Origin: Bacteroidales bacterium
GTDB taxonomy: Bacteria > Bacteroidota > Bacteroidia > Bacteroidales > UBA932
Length of the DNA: 64,000 nt
Direction of reading: 5' to 3'
Assembly: GCA_017519865.1 (NCBI GenBank)
Contig: JAFWRQ010000014.1
Span: 62,001 to 126,000, forward strand
The notes beneath the pieces are model-generated. The model made no database searches. It was not told where the DNA came from and was given only the letters and a program-made list of their open reading frames with translations. The position numbers were made by a program, and so were the translations under genes. This document shows, in pieces, positions 23,373-31,363 of the stretch (positions are counted from its first letter, which is position 1; each line of letters opens with the position of its first letter).

Positions 23373-25508
23373 CTAAATGTCCAACAGGTCGGGATTGACC
23401 CGACGCTTGCCGAAGGCACCGAAGTCGACCGACACCGTACCGGTGTCAGGGTCGGCGTCGATCACCGTACCGTCTCCGAAGACGGAGTGGTGAACCCTGT
23501 CACCCCTGCCCAGGATGGAAGTCGAGACCACGCCCGGATCCTCCAGGGAATGGATGAGTTTGTCCGTGCCTTTCCAAAGGTCTGGGCTGAAGAAGCCTTC
23601 GATGTCGTAGAGGGGCCCCATCTCGTCGGTGGCCTCGCGGATGAAGCGGCTGGGATACTTGGACTGGGAGTTCTGGACGTTGAAGCCCTCCGAGTCCGAG
23701 AAGATAAGCCGGTCCATCGCCCGGGTACAGGCGACGTACATGAGCCTGCGTTCTTCCTCCAGGCCGGCGACGCCCCTTTCGCGGATGGTCCTGTGGCTCG
23801 GGAGCACGCCCTCGTTGAGGCCGTAGATCCATACGAGGGGGAACTCCAGGCCCTTGGCCTGATGGATGGTCATCAGCCGGACCTTGTCCTCGTCCCGGCG
23901 GTAATCGGCATTGGTGTAGAGCGCGATGTCCTGCAGGTAGCGCTCCACGCCCAGGTCCTCTTCATTACGGTTCTCTTCTTCGTACAGGTGGATGGACTTG
24001 ATGAGTTCCTGGAGATTCTCCAGCCTTTCTTCCTCCGTGTCCACGCGGTACTGCTCCAGCAGGCCGCTGTGCTCGAGGAGGAACTCCGTGGTCGAGGAAA
24101 TGGAGCGCGCAGCCATGTCCCGGCGTGCCTCGTCGATGAGCCCGACGAGGGCCCGGGCCTTGGGGTTGCGCTGCGCCACACCGCTCTCCCGCAGGGCGTG
24201 GAGGAGCGAGCAGCCGGTCGAGGAGGCATAGCCCTGGAGCTGGGCCATTGTCTTCCGTCCTATCTTGCGCGAGGGGACGTTGGCGATGCGCTTGAACGCC
24301 ATGTCGTCGTCCATGGCAGCCAGGCGCAGGTAGCCCAGCGCATCGCGGATCTCCTTGCGGTCGAAGAAACGGACACCACCCCAGATGACGTACGGGATCT
24401 TTTCCCTTATGAAGGTCTGCTCGATACCCCTGGAGAGGTAGGTGGCCCTGTAGAGGACTGCCATGTCCTTCCAGGGTAGTTTCTCCTTTTTATGCAGGCG
24501 CCCCAGCACGGAAGCAAGTTTGAATGCTTCTTCCTGCTCGTTCCGGCTATGGAAGAACTTGGTGCGGAGGCCGTTGGACGGCCGCATCGTGACGGATGTG
24601 CGGGGCAGGCGGTTACGGTTGTTGCTGATGATGCTGTCGGCCAGGGCTACGATGTTGGGACGGGAGCGGAAGTTCTGCTTGAGATAGATGTCCGTGCGCG
24701 GGTTGTAGCTAACGAAGAGTTCGGGATGCGCGCCGCGCCACTCGTAGATGGCTTGGTCGGCGTCGCCGACGACGAAAAGGTTGCCATACCCCGCGCTGAG
24801 CAGGGTGAAAAGCTCCCATTCGGGCTTGTCACAGTCCTGCACCTCGTCGACCATCACGTACTGGAAGCGGTCCTGCCACTTGCAGCAGACTTCCGGGAAG
24901 TTGTGGAGGATGTGCAGGGTGTAGAACAGCAGGTCGTCGAAATCCAGCGCGAAATACCGCTTCTGGCGCAGGATCATCTTGGCCAGGAGGGGTACGTCGC
25001 GCCCGTCCTGGGGGGAGGTGGGGATGACATAGCGTGGGATGTACGGCGCTGCGGCCTTGAAGACGGCGAGGTCGTCCTTGTAGTTGCCCACGATGCCCTT
25101 GCGCCGCGGGATGTCGTTCTCCTCGAGGACTTCCTTTATCAGTGTCTTCATGTCGTCCTCGTCGAAGATGAGATAGTTCTCTGGGAAGCCTATGCGGTAG
25201 ATTTCCTCGCGCAGGAACTTGACGCAGAAGCCATGGATGGTGGTGACGAAGTCGCCCACGACGCCGCCGGGACAGAGGGCCCCGATGCGGGCCTTCATCT
25301 CCTGTGCGGCCTTGTTGGTGAAGGTCATGCAAAGGATATCCCCCTGGGGGATGCCCATGTTGCGGCAGATGTATGCGTAGCGGTGCACGAGGGCGCGGGT
25401 CTTGCCTGATCCTGCGCCGGCAACGACACGCACGCCGCCCTCGGTCGTCAGAACGGCCTGCATCTGCTCGGGAGTCAGCGACTCCATGGAAATGCCGTAC
25501 TCTTCCAT
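23373..25508 (-). CDS. pcrA: UvrD/PcrA-type DNA helicase
   Basis: A 711-residue superfamily 1A helicase acting 3'-5' in repair and replication. Visible motifs: Q motif LTPEQMQAVL, Walker A GAGSGKTRAL, motif II VDEVQDCDKPEWEL, motif III VGDADQAIYEWRGA, QNFRSRPNIV, and motifs V and VI as TIHQAKGLEFPLVW and EERRLMYVACTRA. The C-terminal RVHHSVFGDGTVI...VDFGAFGKR is the Tudor-like domain through which PcrA contacts RNA polymerase. The ATG at 25508 is chosen because the upstream part of the frame overlaps promoter and terminator. It converges with the U32 gene, with six bases between stops. Confidence 0.94.
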   Translation of the reverse strand: MEEYGISMESLTPEQMQAVLTTEGGVRVVAGAGSGKTRALVHRYAYICRNMGIPQGDILCMTFTNKAAQEMKARIGALCPGGVVGDFVTTIHGFCVKFLREEIYRIGFPENYLIFDEDDMKTLIKEVLEENDIPRRKGIVGNYKDDLAVFKAAAPYIPRYVIPTSPQDGRDVPLLAKMILRQKRYFALDFDDLLFYTLHILHNFPEVCCKWQDRFQYVMVDEVQDCDKPEWELFTLLSAGYGNLFVVGDADQAIYEWRGAHPELFVSYNPRTDIYLKQNFRSRPNIVALADSIISNNRNRLPRTSVTMRPSNGLRTKFFHSRNEQEEAFKLASVLGRLHKKEKLPWKDMAVLYRATYLSRGIEQTFIREKIPYVIWGGVRFFDRKEIRDALGYLRLAAMDDDMAFKRIANVPSRKIGRKTMAQLQGYASSTGCSLLHALRESGVAQRNPKARALVGLIDEARRDMAARSISSTTEFLLEHSGLLEQYRVDTEEERLENLQELIKSIHLYEEENRNEEDLGVERYLQDIALYTNADYRRDEDKVRLMTIHQAKGLEFPLVWIYGLNEGVLPSHRTIRERGVAGLEEERRLMYVACTRAMDRLIFSDSEGFNVQNSQSKYPSRFIREATDEMGPLYDIEGFFSPDLWKGTDKLIHSLEDPGVVSTSILGRGDRVHHSVFGDGTVIDADPDTGTVSVDFGAFGKRRVNPDLLDI

Positions 25509-25527
25509 CGGATAAACTGTTAAAGGG

Positions 25528-25535
25528 CAAAAATA
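25528..25535 (-). promoter_or_regulatory. -7 box for pcrA inside a terminator T-tract
   Basis: Minus-strand TATTTTTG, 19 bases before the pcrA ATG. It directly follows the hairpin at 25540-25569, so the same T-rich run may serve as terminator tract and as promoter element. Confidence 0.65.
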
Positions 25536-25569
25536 CAAAGAGCTTGTGCCACAGGTAAGGCACAAGCTC
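25536..25569 (-). terminator. Intrinsic terminator after the dipeptidase gene
   Basis: GAGCTTGTGCC and GGCACAAGCTC (25540-25550 and 25559-25569) form a perfect 11-bp stem with an 8-base loop. On the minus strand the stem is followed by a T-rich run (TTTGTATTTTTG). It lies 24 bases past the stop of the gene ending at 25594. Confidence 0.85.
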
Positions 25570-25593
25570 CAGCATTATTGTCTTTTTTCGCCG

Positions 25594-26358
25594 TTACTTC
25601 CCGAGGGTCTTTACCGGGAAATTGAAATAAGTGTCGGGATATGGTTCGTCCGCGAGGGAGAAATGCCACCATTCGCAGTCGTAGGTGGCAAAGCCATGGC
25701 GGACCATTGCCTGGCGGAGTATCATCCTGTTGCGGAACTGCTCCTCTGTGAGATTGACGCCACCGGTGTATTCTCCCGTGTCGGGATTGCCGCCATAGTC
25801 GGGATGGCTCTCGATGCCGAACCAGTCGTGGACTCCGCCCATATCGACCTCCTTGCCCGTGGCCATGTCGAACAGGGTCAGGTCGATGGCCGAGCCGCGC
25901 GTATGGCCCGACTTTTCGGCGATGTAGCCCCTTTCAAAAAGGAAGGCCTTGTCCTGGTCGGGATAGAAATAAGGCTTCATCAGCGAGTCTGCCAGGTCCT
26001 TTCCCCAGCGGACGAAATGGTCTACCGCGCACTGCGGGCGGTAGGCATCATAGACCTTGAGCCTGTAACCCTGGGCTTTGACGTCGTCGCTGACGGCCTT
26101 GAGGGCTTCGGCCGCCTCGCGCGTATATAGCACTACTGGCTCCAGATAGCCGTCCACGCGTGCTCCGACGAAGTTGTATGTGGCGAAATACCGGGCCTCG
26201 ATGATGGCGTCGGGCACGACGTCGGTGAGGTTGACGAATCCGCTGCTGTCCATCTCGGGTGAGACGGGGGTCTTGTTATCTGACTTCAGTGAACGTATGA
26301 CGAAGGGCACGGCCAGCGCTATGGCAAGGACGACCAGGATACGTAGGAGTCTGTTCAT
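25594..26358 (-). CDS. D-Ala-D-Ala dipeptidase (M15D, VanX/DdpX-like)
   Basis: A 254-residue zinc peptidase with an N-terminal hydrophobic signal or anchor (about residues 4-21). Key motifs: YDAYRPQCAV with the catalytic Arg, SGHTRGSAIDLTL (the SxHxxGxAxD zinc motif) and DCEWWHF, with the catalytic Glu and third zinc ligand His. It hydrolyses D-Ala-D-Ala, here likely in the periplasm for peptidoglycan recycling rather than glycopeptide resistance; no vanH/vanA genes are present. Its start is five bases beyond the S41 protease stop, so the two are co-transcribed. Confidence 0.9.
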   Translation of the reverse strand: MNRLLRILVVLAIALAVPFVIRSLKSDNKTPVSPEMDSSGFVNLTDVVPDAIIEARYFATYNFVGARVDGYLEPVVLYTREAAEALKAVSDDVKAQGYRLKVYDAYRPQCAVDHFVRWGKDLADSLMKPYFYPDQDKAFLFERGYIAEKSGHTRGSAIDLTLFDMATGKEVDMGGVHDWFGIESHPDYGGNPDTGEYTGGVNLTEEQFRNRMILRQAMVRHGFATYDCEWWHFSLADEPYPDTYFNFPVKTLGK

Positions 26359-26362
26359 ATCC

Positions 26363-27982
26363 CTAGATTTGGATCAACGGTTTTTCAAGGGCTTCCTTGA
26401 GCTGCTCGTCCGTACGCAGCCTGATCTTGATGCCGGGTTCCTGGAAGTAGTAGCGGACTACGATTTCCTCCTCGATGAAAGGAATGATCTCGTCTTTCTT
26501 GAGGTTCAGGAAGGTCTCCTTGTCCATGTCGATGGCCTTGTCCAGGGCTTCGATCTGCTCTTTCATGCTGTCCGCGAGACCGTCGGACTCAAGCTCGCGC
26601 TTGACCTGGTCGAAATAGGTCTTGGCACTGGAGCGGTAGTCGAACTCCTTGCCCTTGGCAAACGCTACGAAGTCGGGGTAGTCGGCGTCGGTGAAATGGA
26701 AATCATCCGCGGCGGGAATGCTGCGATGCCTGCGGACATAGTCGAGTGCATACTGCTCGATGATGCCGCTCACCACGAGCGAGTAGGTCAGGCGGCTGTA
26801 CTCCTGATCCTTGAGGGTGACGTCTGGGGTTATGCCGCCGCCGTCACGGACGATGCGGCCGTGTGCGGTCCGGAACTCGCGCGTAAGCGAGTCCGGGATG
26901 TGGCCCACGGACCCGTCCTCGTTGCGGCGGGAATAGTCGATGGCCTGTACGCAGCGCCCTGACGGGGTGTAGTACTTGGCCGTCGTGACCTTGAGTTTGC
27001 CGTTGTAGGGGAGAGGACGGATGGACTGCACCAGGCCCTTGCCGTAAGTGCGGGAGCCCATGATGGTGGCACGGTCGAAATCCTGCAGGGCGCCGGCGAC
27101 GATCTCGGAAGAGGAGGCGGTGCCGGAGTTGACCAGGACGATCAGGGGCAACTCGGTATCGACAGGTTCGGTAGTGGTCTTGTACACCATCGTGGCGGAA
27201 TCGTCCTTGCCTTTGGCCGTCACTACGGTGGAGCCCTTCGGGACGAATATGGAGACGATGTTGACGGCTTCCTGAAGGAGTCCGCCTCCGTTGCTGCGAA
27301 GGTCCAGGACGAGTTTTTCCATACCCTGGGCCTTGAGGCGCTGCACCGCGGCCTTCACCTCGGCGCCGACGCCGTCGGTGAATCCCGACTGCAGTATGTA
27401 ACCCGTGGTGCCGTCCTCGAGCATGCCTGCGTACTCGACGTCAGGGAGTTTGATGCGCTCGCGCACCACGGTGACGTCCTTGACCTCACCGGTATAGACT
27501 TTCTTGACGGTAAAGACCACGGAGGTGCCGGGCTTGCCCTTCATCTTGGTGGTACACTCCGCTGCTGTAAGGCCCTGGACGGGCACTCCGTCGATGGCCG
27601 TGATCTCATCGCCGCAGCGGAAACCGAGCTTGTCGGCCGGTGAGCCTTTGTAGGGCTCGTTGACTATGACGTTGGACTCTTTGTCAGGCTTGTAGATGAC
27701 GGCTCCGAAACCTCCGTAGGACTTGTTGAGGAGCATCTCGAAATCCTCCTCGTCCTCCTCCGGGATGTACTGGGTATAGGGGTCGAGGTCCTCAAGCATG
27801 GCATCGATGCCCACGCGCTGGATGCGGTCCAGCGGGAGGGAATCGACATAGGTGCGGTTAAGCTCCTTGAGGATGCCGTTCTGGATCTCCACCCATTGGC
27901 CAAGCTTGAAGCTCTTGGACTGGCCGAAAACTGTCGAGGCGGCTGCTACCACCGCCAGTATTGTGCATATGGTTTTTTTCAT
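26363..27982 (-). CDS. S41 C-terminal processing peptidase
   Basis: A 539-residue periplasmic serine protease: signal peptide (MKKTICTILAVVAAASTVFG then Q), an N-terminal helical segment, a PDZ domain around VNEPYKGSPADKLGFRCGDE, and the S41 core with nucleophile SGTASSSEIVAGAL and general-base Lys in GSRTYGKGLVQ. CTPs trim or degrade envelope proteins. The ATG at 27982 is chosen because it opens the signal peptide; the frame reaches 28006. A -7 box lies at 28014-28021, back-to-back with that of rdgB. Confidence 0.93.
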   Translation of the reverse strand: MKKTICTILAVVAAASTVFGQSKSFKLGQWVEIQNGILKELNRTYVDSLPLDRIQRVGIDAMLEDLDPYTQYIPEEDEEDFEMLLNKSYGGFGAVIYKPDKESNVIVNEPYKGSPADKLGFRCGDEITAIDGVPVQGLTAAECTTKMKGKPGTSVVFTVKKVYTGEVKDVTVVRERIKLPDVEYAGMLEDGTTGYILQSGFTDGVGAEVKAAVQRLKAQGMEKLVLDLRSNGGGLLQEAVNIVSIFVPKGSTVVTAKGKDDSATMVYKTTTEPVDTELPLIVLVNSGTASSSEIVAGALQDFDRATIMGSRTYGKGLVQSIRPLPYNGKLKVTTAKYYTPSGRCVQAIDYSRRNEDGSVGHIPDSLTREFRTAHGRIVRDGGGITPDVTLKDQEYSRLTYSLVVSGIIEQYALDYVRRHRSIPAADDFHFTDADYPDFVAFAKGKEFDYRSSAKTYFDQVKRELESDGLADSMKEQIEALDKAIDMDKETFLNLKKDEIIPFIEEEIVVRYYFQEPGIKIRLRTDEQLKEALEKPLIQI

Positions 27983-28013
27983 AACGCTTCCTGCATCAGC
28001 AAACAATGTTCCA

Positions 28014-28021
28014 CAAATTTA
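28014..28021 (-). promoter_or_regulatory. -7 box for the S41 protease operon
   Basis: Minus-strand TAAATTTG, 31 bases before the ATG at 27982. It lies only three bases from the divergent rdgB -7 box, so the two promoters probably compete. Confidence 0.65.
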
Positions 28022-28024
28022 CGC

Positions 28025-28032
28025 TATCTTTG
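28025..28032 (+). promoter_or_regulatory. -7 box for rdgB, 6 nt from the ATG
   Basis: TATCTTTG followed by six bases and the ATG at 28039, giving a likely leaderless transcript. Confidence 0.7.
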
Positions 28033-28038
28033 TCTATT

Positions 28039-28644
28039 ATGAAAATCATTTTTGCGACAGGCAATAAAGGCAAGCTCCGCGAGGCTGCGGAGATTCTCGG
28101 CGGGGGCTTCACGCTGTTGAGCCCCGCCGATCTGGGCATCACCGAGGACATTGAAGAGACGGGGGAGACCCTGATAGAGAACTCCGTCATCAAGGCGGAC
28201 TTTATCCATTTCCGTTCCGGCATGGACTGCTTCGCCGATGATACCGGACTCGAAGTGGATGCCCTCGGGGGCGCGCCTGGCGTGCATTCCGCACGCTATG
28301 CGACCGACGGACACGACTTCGACGCCAACATCGGAAAGCTCCTCGCCGAGCTGGAGAAGCATCCGGGCGAGCCCCGCACCGCCCGTTTCCGCAGCGTCGT
28401 CACCCTTATTTTCAGGGGCGAGTATCATTTCTTCGAAGGAACCCTTGAAGGCGTAATAGCGCTGGAACGCAGGGGCGCCAACGGTTTCGGCTACGACCCT
28501 GTCTTCATCGCGGACTGCTATCCGGACAGGACTGTGGCGGAACTCGATGATGATACGAAGAATGCCATCTCGCACCGCGGCAAGGCGCTCCGGGCAATGG
28601 CGGAATGGCTCTCCGCCAATGCCGCGGCGGAGGAGAAAGCCTAA
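28039..28644 (+). CDS. rdgB: Non-canonical purine NTP pyrophosphatase (RdgB/HAM1)
   Basis: A 201-residue enzyme that hydrolyses ITP, dITP and XTP to monophosphates and keeps damaged purines out of nucleic acids. It begins MKIIFATGNKGKLREA, the family's phosphate-binding N-terminus, and has DCFADDTGLEVDALGGAPGV with the catalytic Asp, FEGTLEGVIA, GFGYDPVF and a C-terminal KNAISHRGKAL. The ATG at 28039 is required because the SHNxxK-equivalent TGNKGK begins at residue 7. It is followed after 12 bases by recO. Confidence 0.95.
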   Translation: MKIIFATGNKGKLREAAEILGGGFTLLSPADLGITEDIEETGETLIENSVIKADFIHFRSGMDCFADDTGLEVDALGGAPGVHSARYATDGHDFDANIGKLLAELEKHPGEPRTARFRSVVTLIFRGEYHFFEGTLEGVIALERRGANGFGYDPVFIADCYPDRTVAELDDDTKNAISHRGKALRAMAEWLSANAAAEEKA

Positions 28645-28656
28645 GGATCCTGTCTG

Positions 28657-29301
28657 ATGGACACTGATCTCATAGTCCTGAACCTCACCAAGTTGGGGGA
28701 GTCTTCCGTAGTCCTGCACGCGCTGAGCCGGGAGTATGGAAGGAGGAGTTTCGTGGTCAAGGTCTCGCGCAAGACCTCGATGTCCCTTTTCCTTCCCTTG
28801 AACCTGCTCGAGGCCGATGTGTCGGAGAGCCCGCGCTCCACGCTCTGGCGTGCCGGCGCGGTGACTGCCCGCCACCCGCTGAACGGCATCCGCTCCGACA
28901 TGCATAAGAATACCATGACCCTGTTCATGAGCGAGGTCCTGTACCGGGCAGTCAAGGACGGGGCGTACGAAGCCGGTCTTTTCGAGTGGCTGGAGCGCAG
29001 CATCCTTACCCTGGACTCGCTTGAGCGGGATTTTTCGAACTATCACCTTCGTTTCCTCCTGGAGCTGGCCTCCGCCATGGGCTTCAGCCCTACGGCCGAG
29101 GCGCTTGCTCCCTTCTCGGGGAAATACTATCAGTTGTTGTCGGATTTCGTCAGGGCGCCGTTCGCCGAGTCCATGATCATGCCCATGAACGGAGAAGTGC
29201 GCAATGCCCTGGCGGAAATCCTGCTCAAGTACATTGCGCACCACTCTGAATCTTCACTCAACATACAGTCGCTGAAGGTGCTTCGCGAACTGTACGGATA
29301 G
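28657..29301 (+). CDS. recO: DNA repair protein RecO
   Basis: A 214-residue protein with an N-terminal OB fold (DLIVLNLTKLGESSVVLHAL, then EYGRRSFVVKVSRK) and a C-terminal helical domain (FLLELASAMGFSP). RecO works with RecR and RecF to load RecA on SSB-coated gaps. The zinc-binding cysteines of some RecO proteins are absent, as is common in Bacteroidota. It converges on the deoxynucleoside kinases, with five bases between stops. Confidence 0.88.
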   Translation: MDTDLIVLNLTKLGESSVVLHALSREYGRRSFVVKVSRKTSMSLFLPLNLLEADVSESPRSTLWRAGAVTARHPLNGIRSDMHKNTMTLFMSEVLYRAVKDGAYEAGLFEWLERSILTLDSLERDFSNYHLRFLLELASAMGFSPTAEALAPFSGKYYQLLSDFVRAPFAESMIMPMNGEVRNALAEILLKYIAHHSESSLNIQSLKVLRELYG

Positions 29302-29305
29302 CCAG

Positions 29306-29929
29306 CTATTTAGTGTCCGGGAAGAGTCCGAAGAGCTTGGCGTCGATCATGTCGGTGATCTTCTCGAAATCCTCGGGACGGTTGGCGAATTTGATATTGT
29401 CTGCGTCGATGACCAGAAGATTGCCCTTGTAACCGGCGATCCATTCGTCATAACGCTCGTTGAGTCCGGTAAGATAGTCGATGCGGATGCCCTTCTCGTA
29501 CTCGCGTCCGCGCTTCTGGATCTGGGCTACGAGGTTGGGGATGGAGGACTTGAGATAGATCAGCAGGTCCGGGGGATTGACCATGGACATCATCAGGTCG
29601 AAGAGGTCGGTATAGTTCTCGAAATCGCGCGAACTCATGAGGCCCATGGCATGCAGGTTCGGCGCGAAGATGCGTGCATCCTCGTAGATGGTGCGGTCCT
29701 GGATGATGACCTCGTCGGTCTTTGAGATGTCCACGACGTCCTTGAAGCGCTTGTTCAGGAAGTATATCTGGAGATTGAACGACCAGCGTTCCATATCCTC
29801 GTAATAATCGGCAAGATAGGGATTGTAATCGACCGACTCGAACTTCGGGGTCCAGCCGTAATGTGCGGCAAGCATCTTGGTCAGCGTGGTCTTTCCGCTT
29901 CCGATATTTCCGGCGACTGCTATATGCAT
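29306..29929 (-). CDS. Deoxynucleoside kinase (paralog 1 of a tandem pair)
   Basis: A 207-residue kinase of the dNK/dGK family, converting deoxynucleosides to dNMPs in the salvage pathway. The P-loop is GNIGSGKTTLTKML, the ERS-type motif appears as QDRTIYEDARIFA, and IYLKSSIPNLVAQIQKRGR is the LID region. It is closely similar along its length to the kinase just upstream, but the residues after QDRTI and in the 100-120 region differ, which suggests different substrate preferences. It has its own -7 box at 29953-29960. Confidence 0.9.
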   Translation of the reverse strand: MHIAVAGNIGSGKTTLTKMLAAHYGWTPKFESVDYNPYLADYYEDMERWSFNLQIYFLNKRFKDVVDISKTDEVIIQDRTIYEDARIFAPNLHAMGLMSSRDFENYTDLFDLMMSMVNPPDLLIYLKSSIPNLVAQIQKRGREYEKGIRIDYLTGLNERYDEWIAGYKGNLLVIDADNIKFANRPEDFEKITDMIDAKLFGLFPDTK

Positions 29930-29952
29930 GGGTGTCAGGTTTTAAGTATGTA

Positions 29953-29960
29953 CAAAAATA
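29953..29960 (-). promoter_or_regulatory. -7 box for deoxynucleoside kinase 1
   Basis: Minus-strand TATTTTTG in the 34-base gap between the two kinase genes, 23 bases before the ATG at 29929. Confidence 0.55.
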
Positions 29961-29963
29961 CGA

Positions 29964-30581
29964 TTATTCCGGAAAAAGTCCATACAGGGCCGCGTCGATG
30001 CGGTCGGTGATGTATGAGAAATCCTCGGGATTCTCCTTGAAGTCGAGGTTGTCCGCGTCGATGACGAGGACGTTGCCCTCGTAGGATGCGATCCACTCGT
30101 CATAACGGGTGTTGAGGCCGGCCAGGTACTCCAGGCTGATGGTCTGCTCGTAGTCCCTGCCGCGTTTCTGGATCTGCGATACGAGGTGCGGGACCGAGGA
30201 TTTGAGGTAGATGAGCAGGTCCGGGAGTTTGACCATCGACATCATCAGGTGGAACAGTTCCATGAAGGTGTTGTAGTCCCTCTCGGAGAGGTTGCCGAGG
30301 GCCTTGTTGTTGGCCACGAAGATGTACACGCCCTCGAAGATGGTGCGGTCCTGGATGATGGTGTCCTCGCTGCCCGCGATCTCCAGGACGTCCTTGAAGC
30401 GCTGCGCGAGGAAATAGGTTTCGAGGTTGTAGGACCAGCGCGGGATGTCCTTGTAGTAGTCCTCCAGATAGGGATTGTAGCTCACGGCCTCGAACTTCGG
30501 TGTCCAGCCGTAATGCTCCGCCAGCATGGTGGTGAGCGTCGTCTTTCCGCTGCCGATGTTCCCGGCGATTCCGATGTGCAT
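29964..30581 (-). CDS. Deoxynucleoside kinase (paralog 2 of a tandem pair)
   Basis: A 205-residue dNK-family kinase. The P-loop GNIGSGKTTLTTML, QDRTIFEGVYIFV and IYLKSSVPHLVSQIQKRGR align position by position with the neighbouring paralog. The pair arose by tandem duplication. In other bacteria such pairs divide purine and pyrimidine deoxynucleosides; which is which cannot be read here. It is divergent from the MBL hydrolase gene, with a -7 box at 30612-30619. Confidence 0.9.
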   Translation of the reverse strand: MHIGIAGNIGSGKTTLTTMLAEHYGWTPKFEAVSYNPYLEDYYKDIPRWSYNLETYFLAQRFKDVLEIAGSEDTIIQDRTIFEGVYIFVANNKALGNLSERDYNTFMELFHLMMSMVKLPDLLIYLKSSVPHLVSQIQKRGRDYEQTISLEYLAGLNTRYDEWIASYEGNVLVIDADNLDFKENPEDFSYITDRIDAALYGLFPE

Positions 30582-30611
30582 ATATAGGGGAGGGTTTTTC
30601 GGTTATCCACG

Positions 30612-30619
30612 CAAATTTA
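30612..30619 (-). promoter_or_regulatory. -7 box for deoxynucleoside kinase 2
   Basis: Minus-strand TAAATTTG, 30 bases before the ATG at 30581, back-to-back with the MBL hydrolase promoter. Confidence 0.6.
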
Positions 30620-30632
30620 ACAAGGATTTTCT

Positions 30633-30640
30633 TATTTTTG
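30633..30640 (+). promoter_or_regulatory. -7 box for MBL hydrolase-uvrA operon
   Basis: TATTTTTG, 21 bases upstream of the ATG at 30662. It lies between the two divergent gene sets. Confidence 0.65.
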
Positions 30641-30661
30641 TATTTCATAAATGCTTTTTCG

Positions 30662-31363
30662 ATGCTCCAGATAAGACGATTCCTCTGCAACGAAGTGTTC
30701 CGCGAACATTGCTGGCTCGCCTGGGACGGCACGTCGGCCGTCCTGGTGGACCCCGGCTTCACTTGTGACGATGAGTTCGCCCCCTTCGAGGATTTTGTCA
30801 GGAAGGAAGGTCTTAAGGTCGATGCTATCCTTGTCACCCACTCGCATTACGACCACATCAGTGGCGTGAGCCGCTGCCTGGACCTGCTCGGATCCGTTCC
30901 GGTGTACATGCATCCGGACGACGTCGAGATGATTGCAATGGCCAGCGACATGGCGCGGCCTTACGGCGGCTGCCCGCCGCTGGCGTTCGACACGGTCGAC
31001 GCCAATGACGGCGACATCATCGCCGCGGCCGGCCGCAAGTGGGAGGTCATCCATACGCCCGGCCACTCCAAGGGCGGCGTCTGCTACTATTGCAGCGAGG
31101 AGTCCCTCCTCTTCAGCGGGGACACCCTTTTCGCCGGCTCGATAGGCCGCACGGACCTTCACGGGGGAGACTACGACAAACTCATCGTCTCCATAATGGA
31201 CAGGCTGATGGGCCTGCCGGGCGATACCGTGGTGCTGCCCGGACACGGCAGGACCTCGACCATCAGCGACGAACGCACGCACAACCCCTTCCTCGAGCCG
31301 TGGGGCGAAAAGGAGCAGGAGGGCATCGACTGGGACGCAGACGGAATAGAACTGAATGGATAA
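30662..31363 (+). CDS. Metallo-beta-lactamase-fold hydrolase (glyoxalase II-like)
   Basis: A 233-residue cytosolic MBL-fold protein. The metal motif THSHYDHISG (HxHxDH) is at about residues 60-69, followed by HTPGHSKGG, FSGDTLFAGSIGRTD and LPGHGRTSTI, giving the complete ligand set of the glyoxalase II/persulfide dioxygenase-like group. A thioester substrate is likely but unproven. The ATG at 30662 follows the promoter. It overlaps the uvrA start by eight bases, so it is the first gene of the uvrA operon. Confidence 0.88.
   Translation: MLQIRRFLCNEVFREHCWLAWDGTSAVLVDPGFTCDDEFAPFEDFVRKEGLKVDAILVTHSHYDHISGVSRCLDLLGSVPVYMHPDDVEMIAMASDMARPYGGCPPLAFDTVDANDGDIIAAAGRKWEVIHTPGHSKGGVCYYCSEESLLFSGDTLFAGSIGRTDLHGGDYDKLIVSIMDRLMGLPGDTVVLPGHGRTSTISDERTHNPFLEPWGEKEQEGIDWDADGIELNG

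Noticed and set aside
25594..26358. Vancomycin resistance (vanX) function for the D-Ala-D-Ala dipeptidase
   Set aside because: No vanH, vanA or vanRS genes are nearby and the operon partner is an S41 protease; a peptidoglycan turnover role is more likely.
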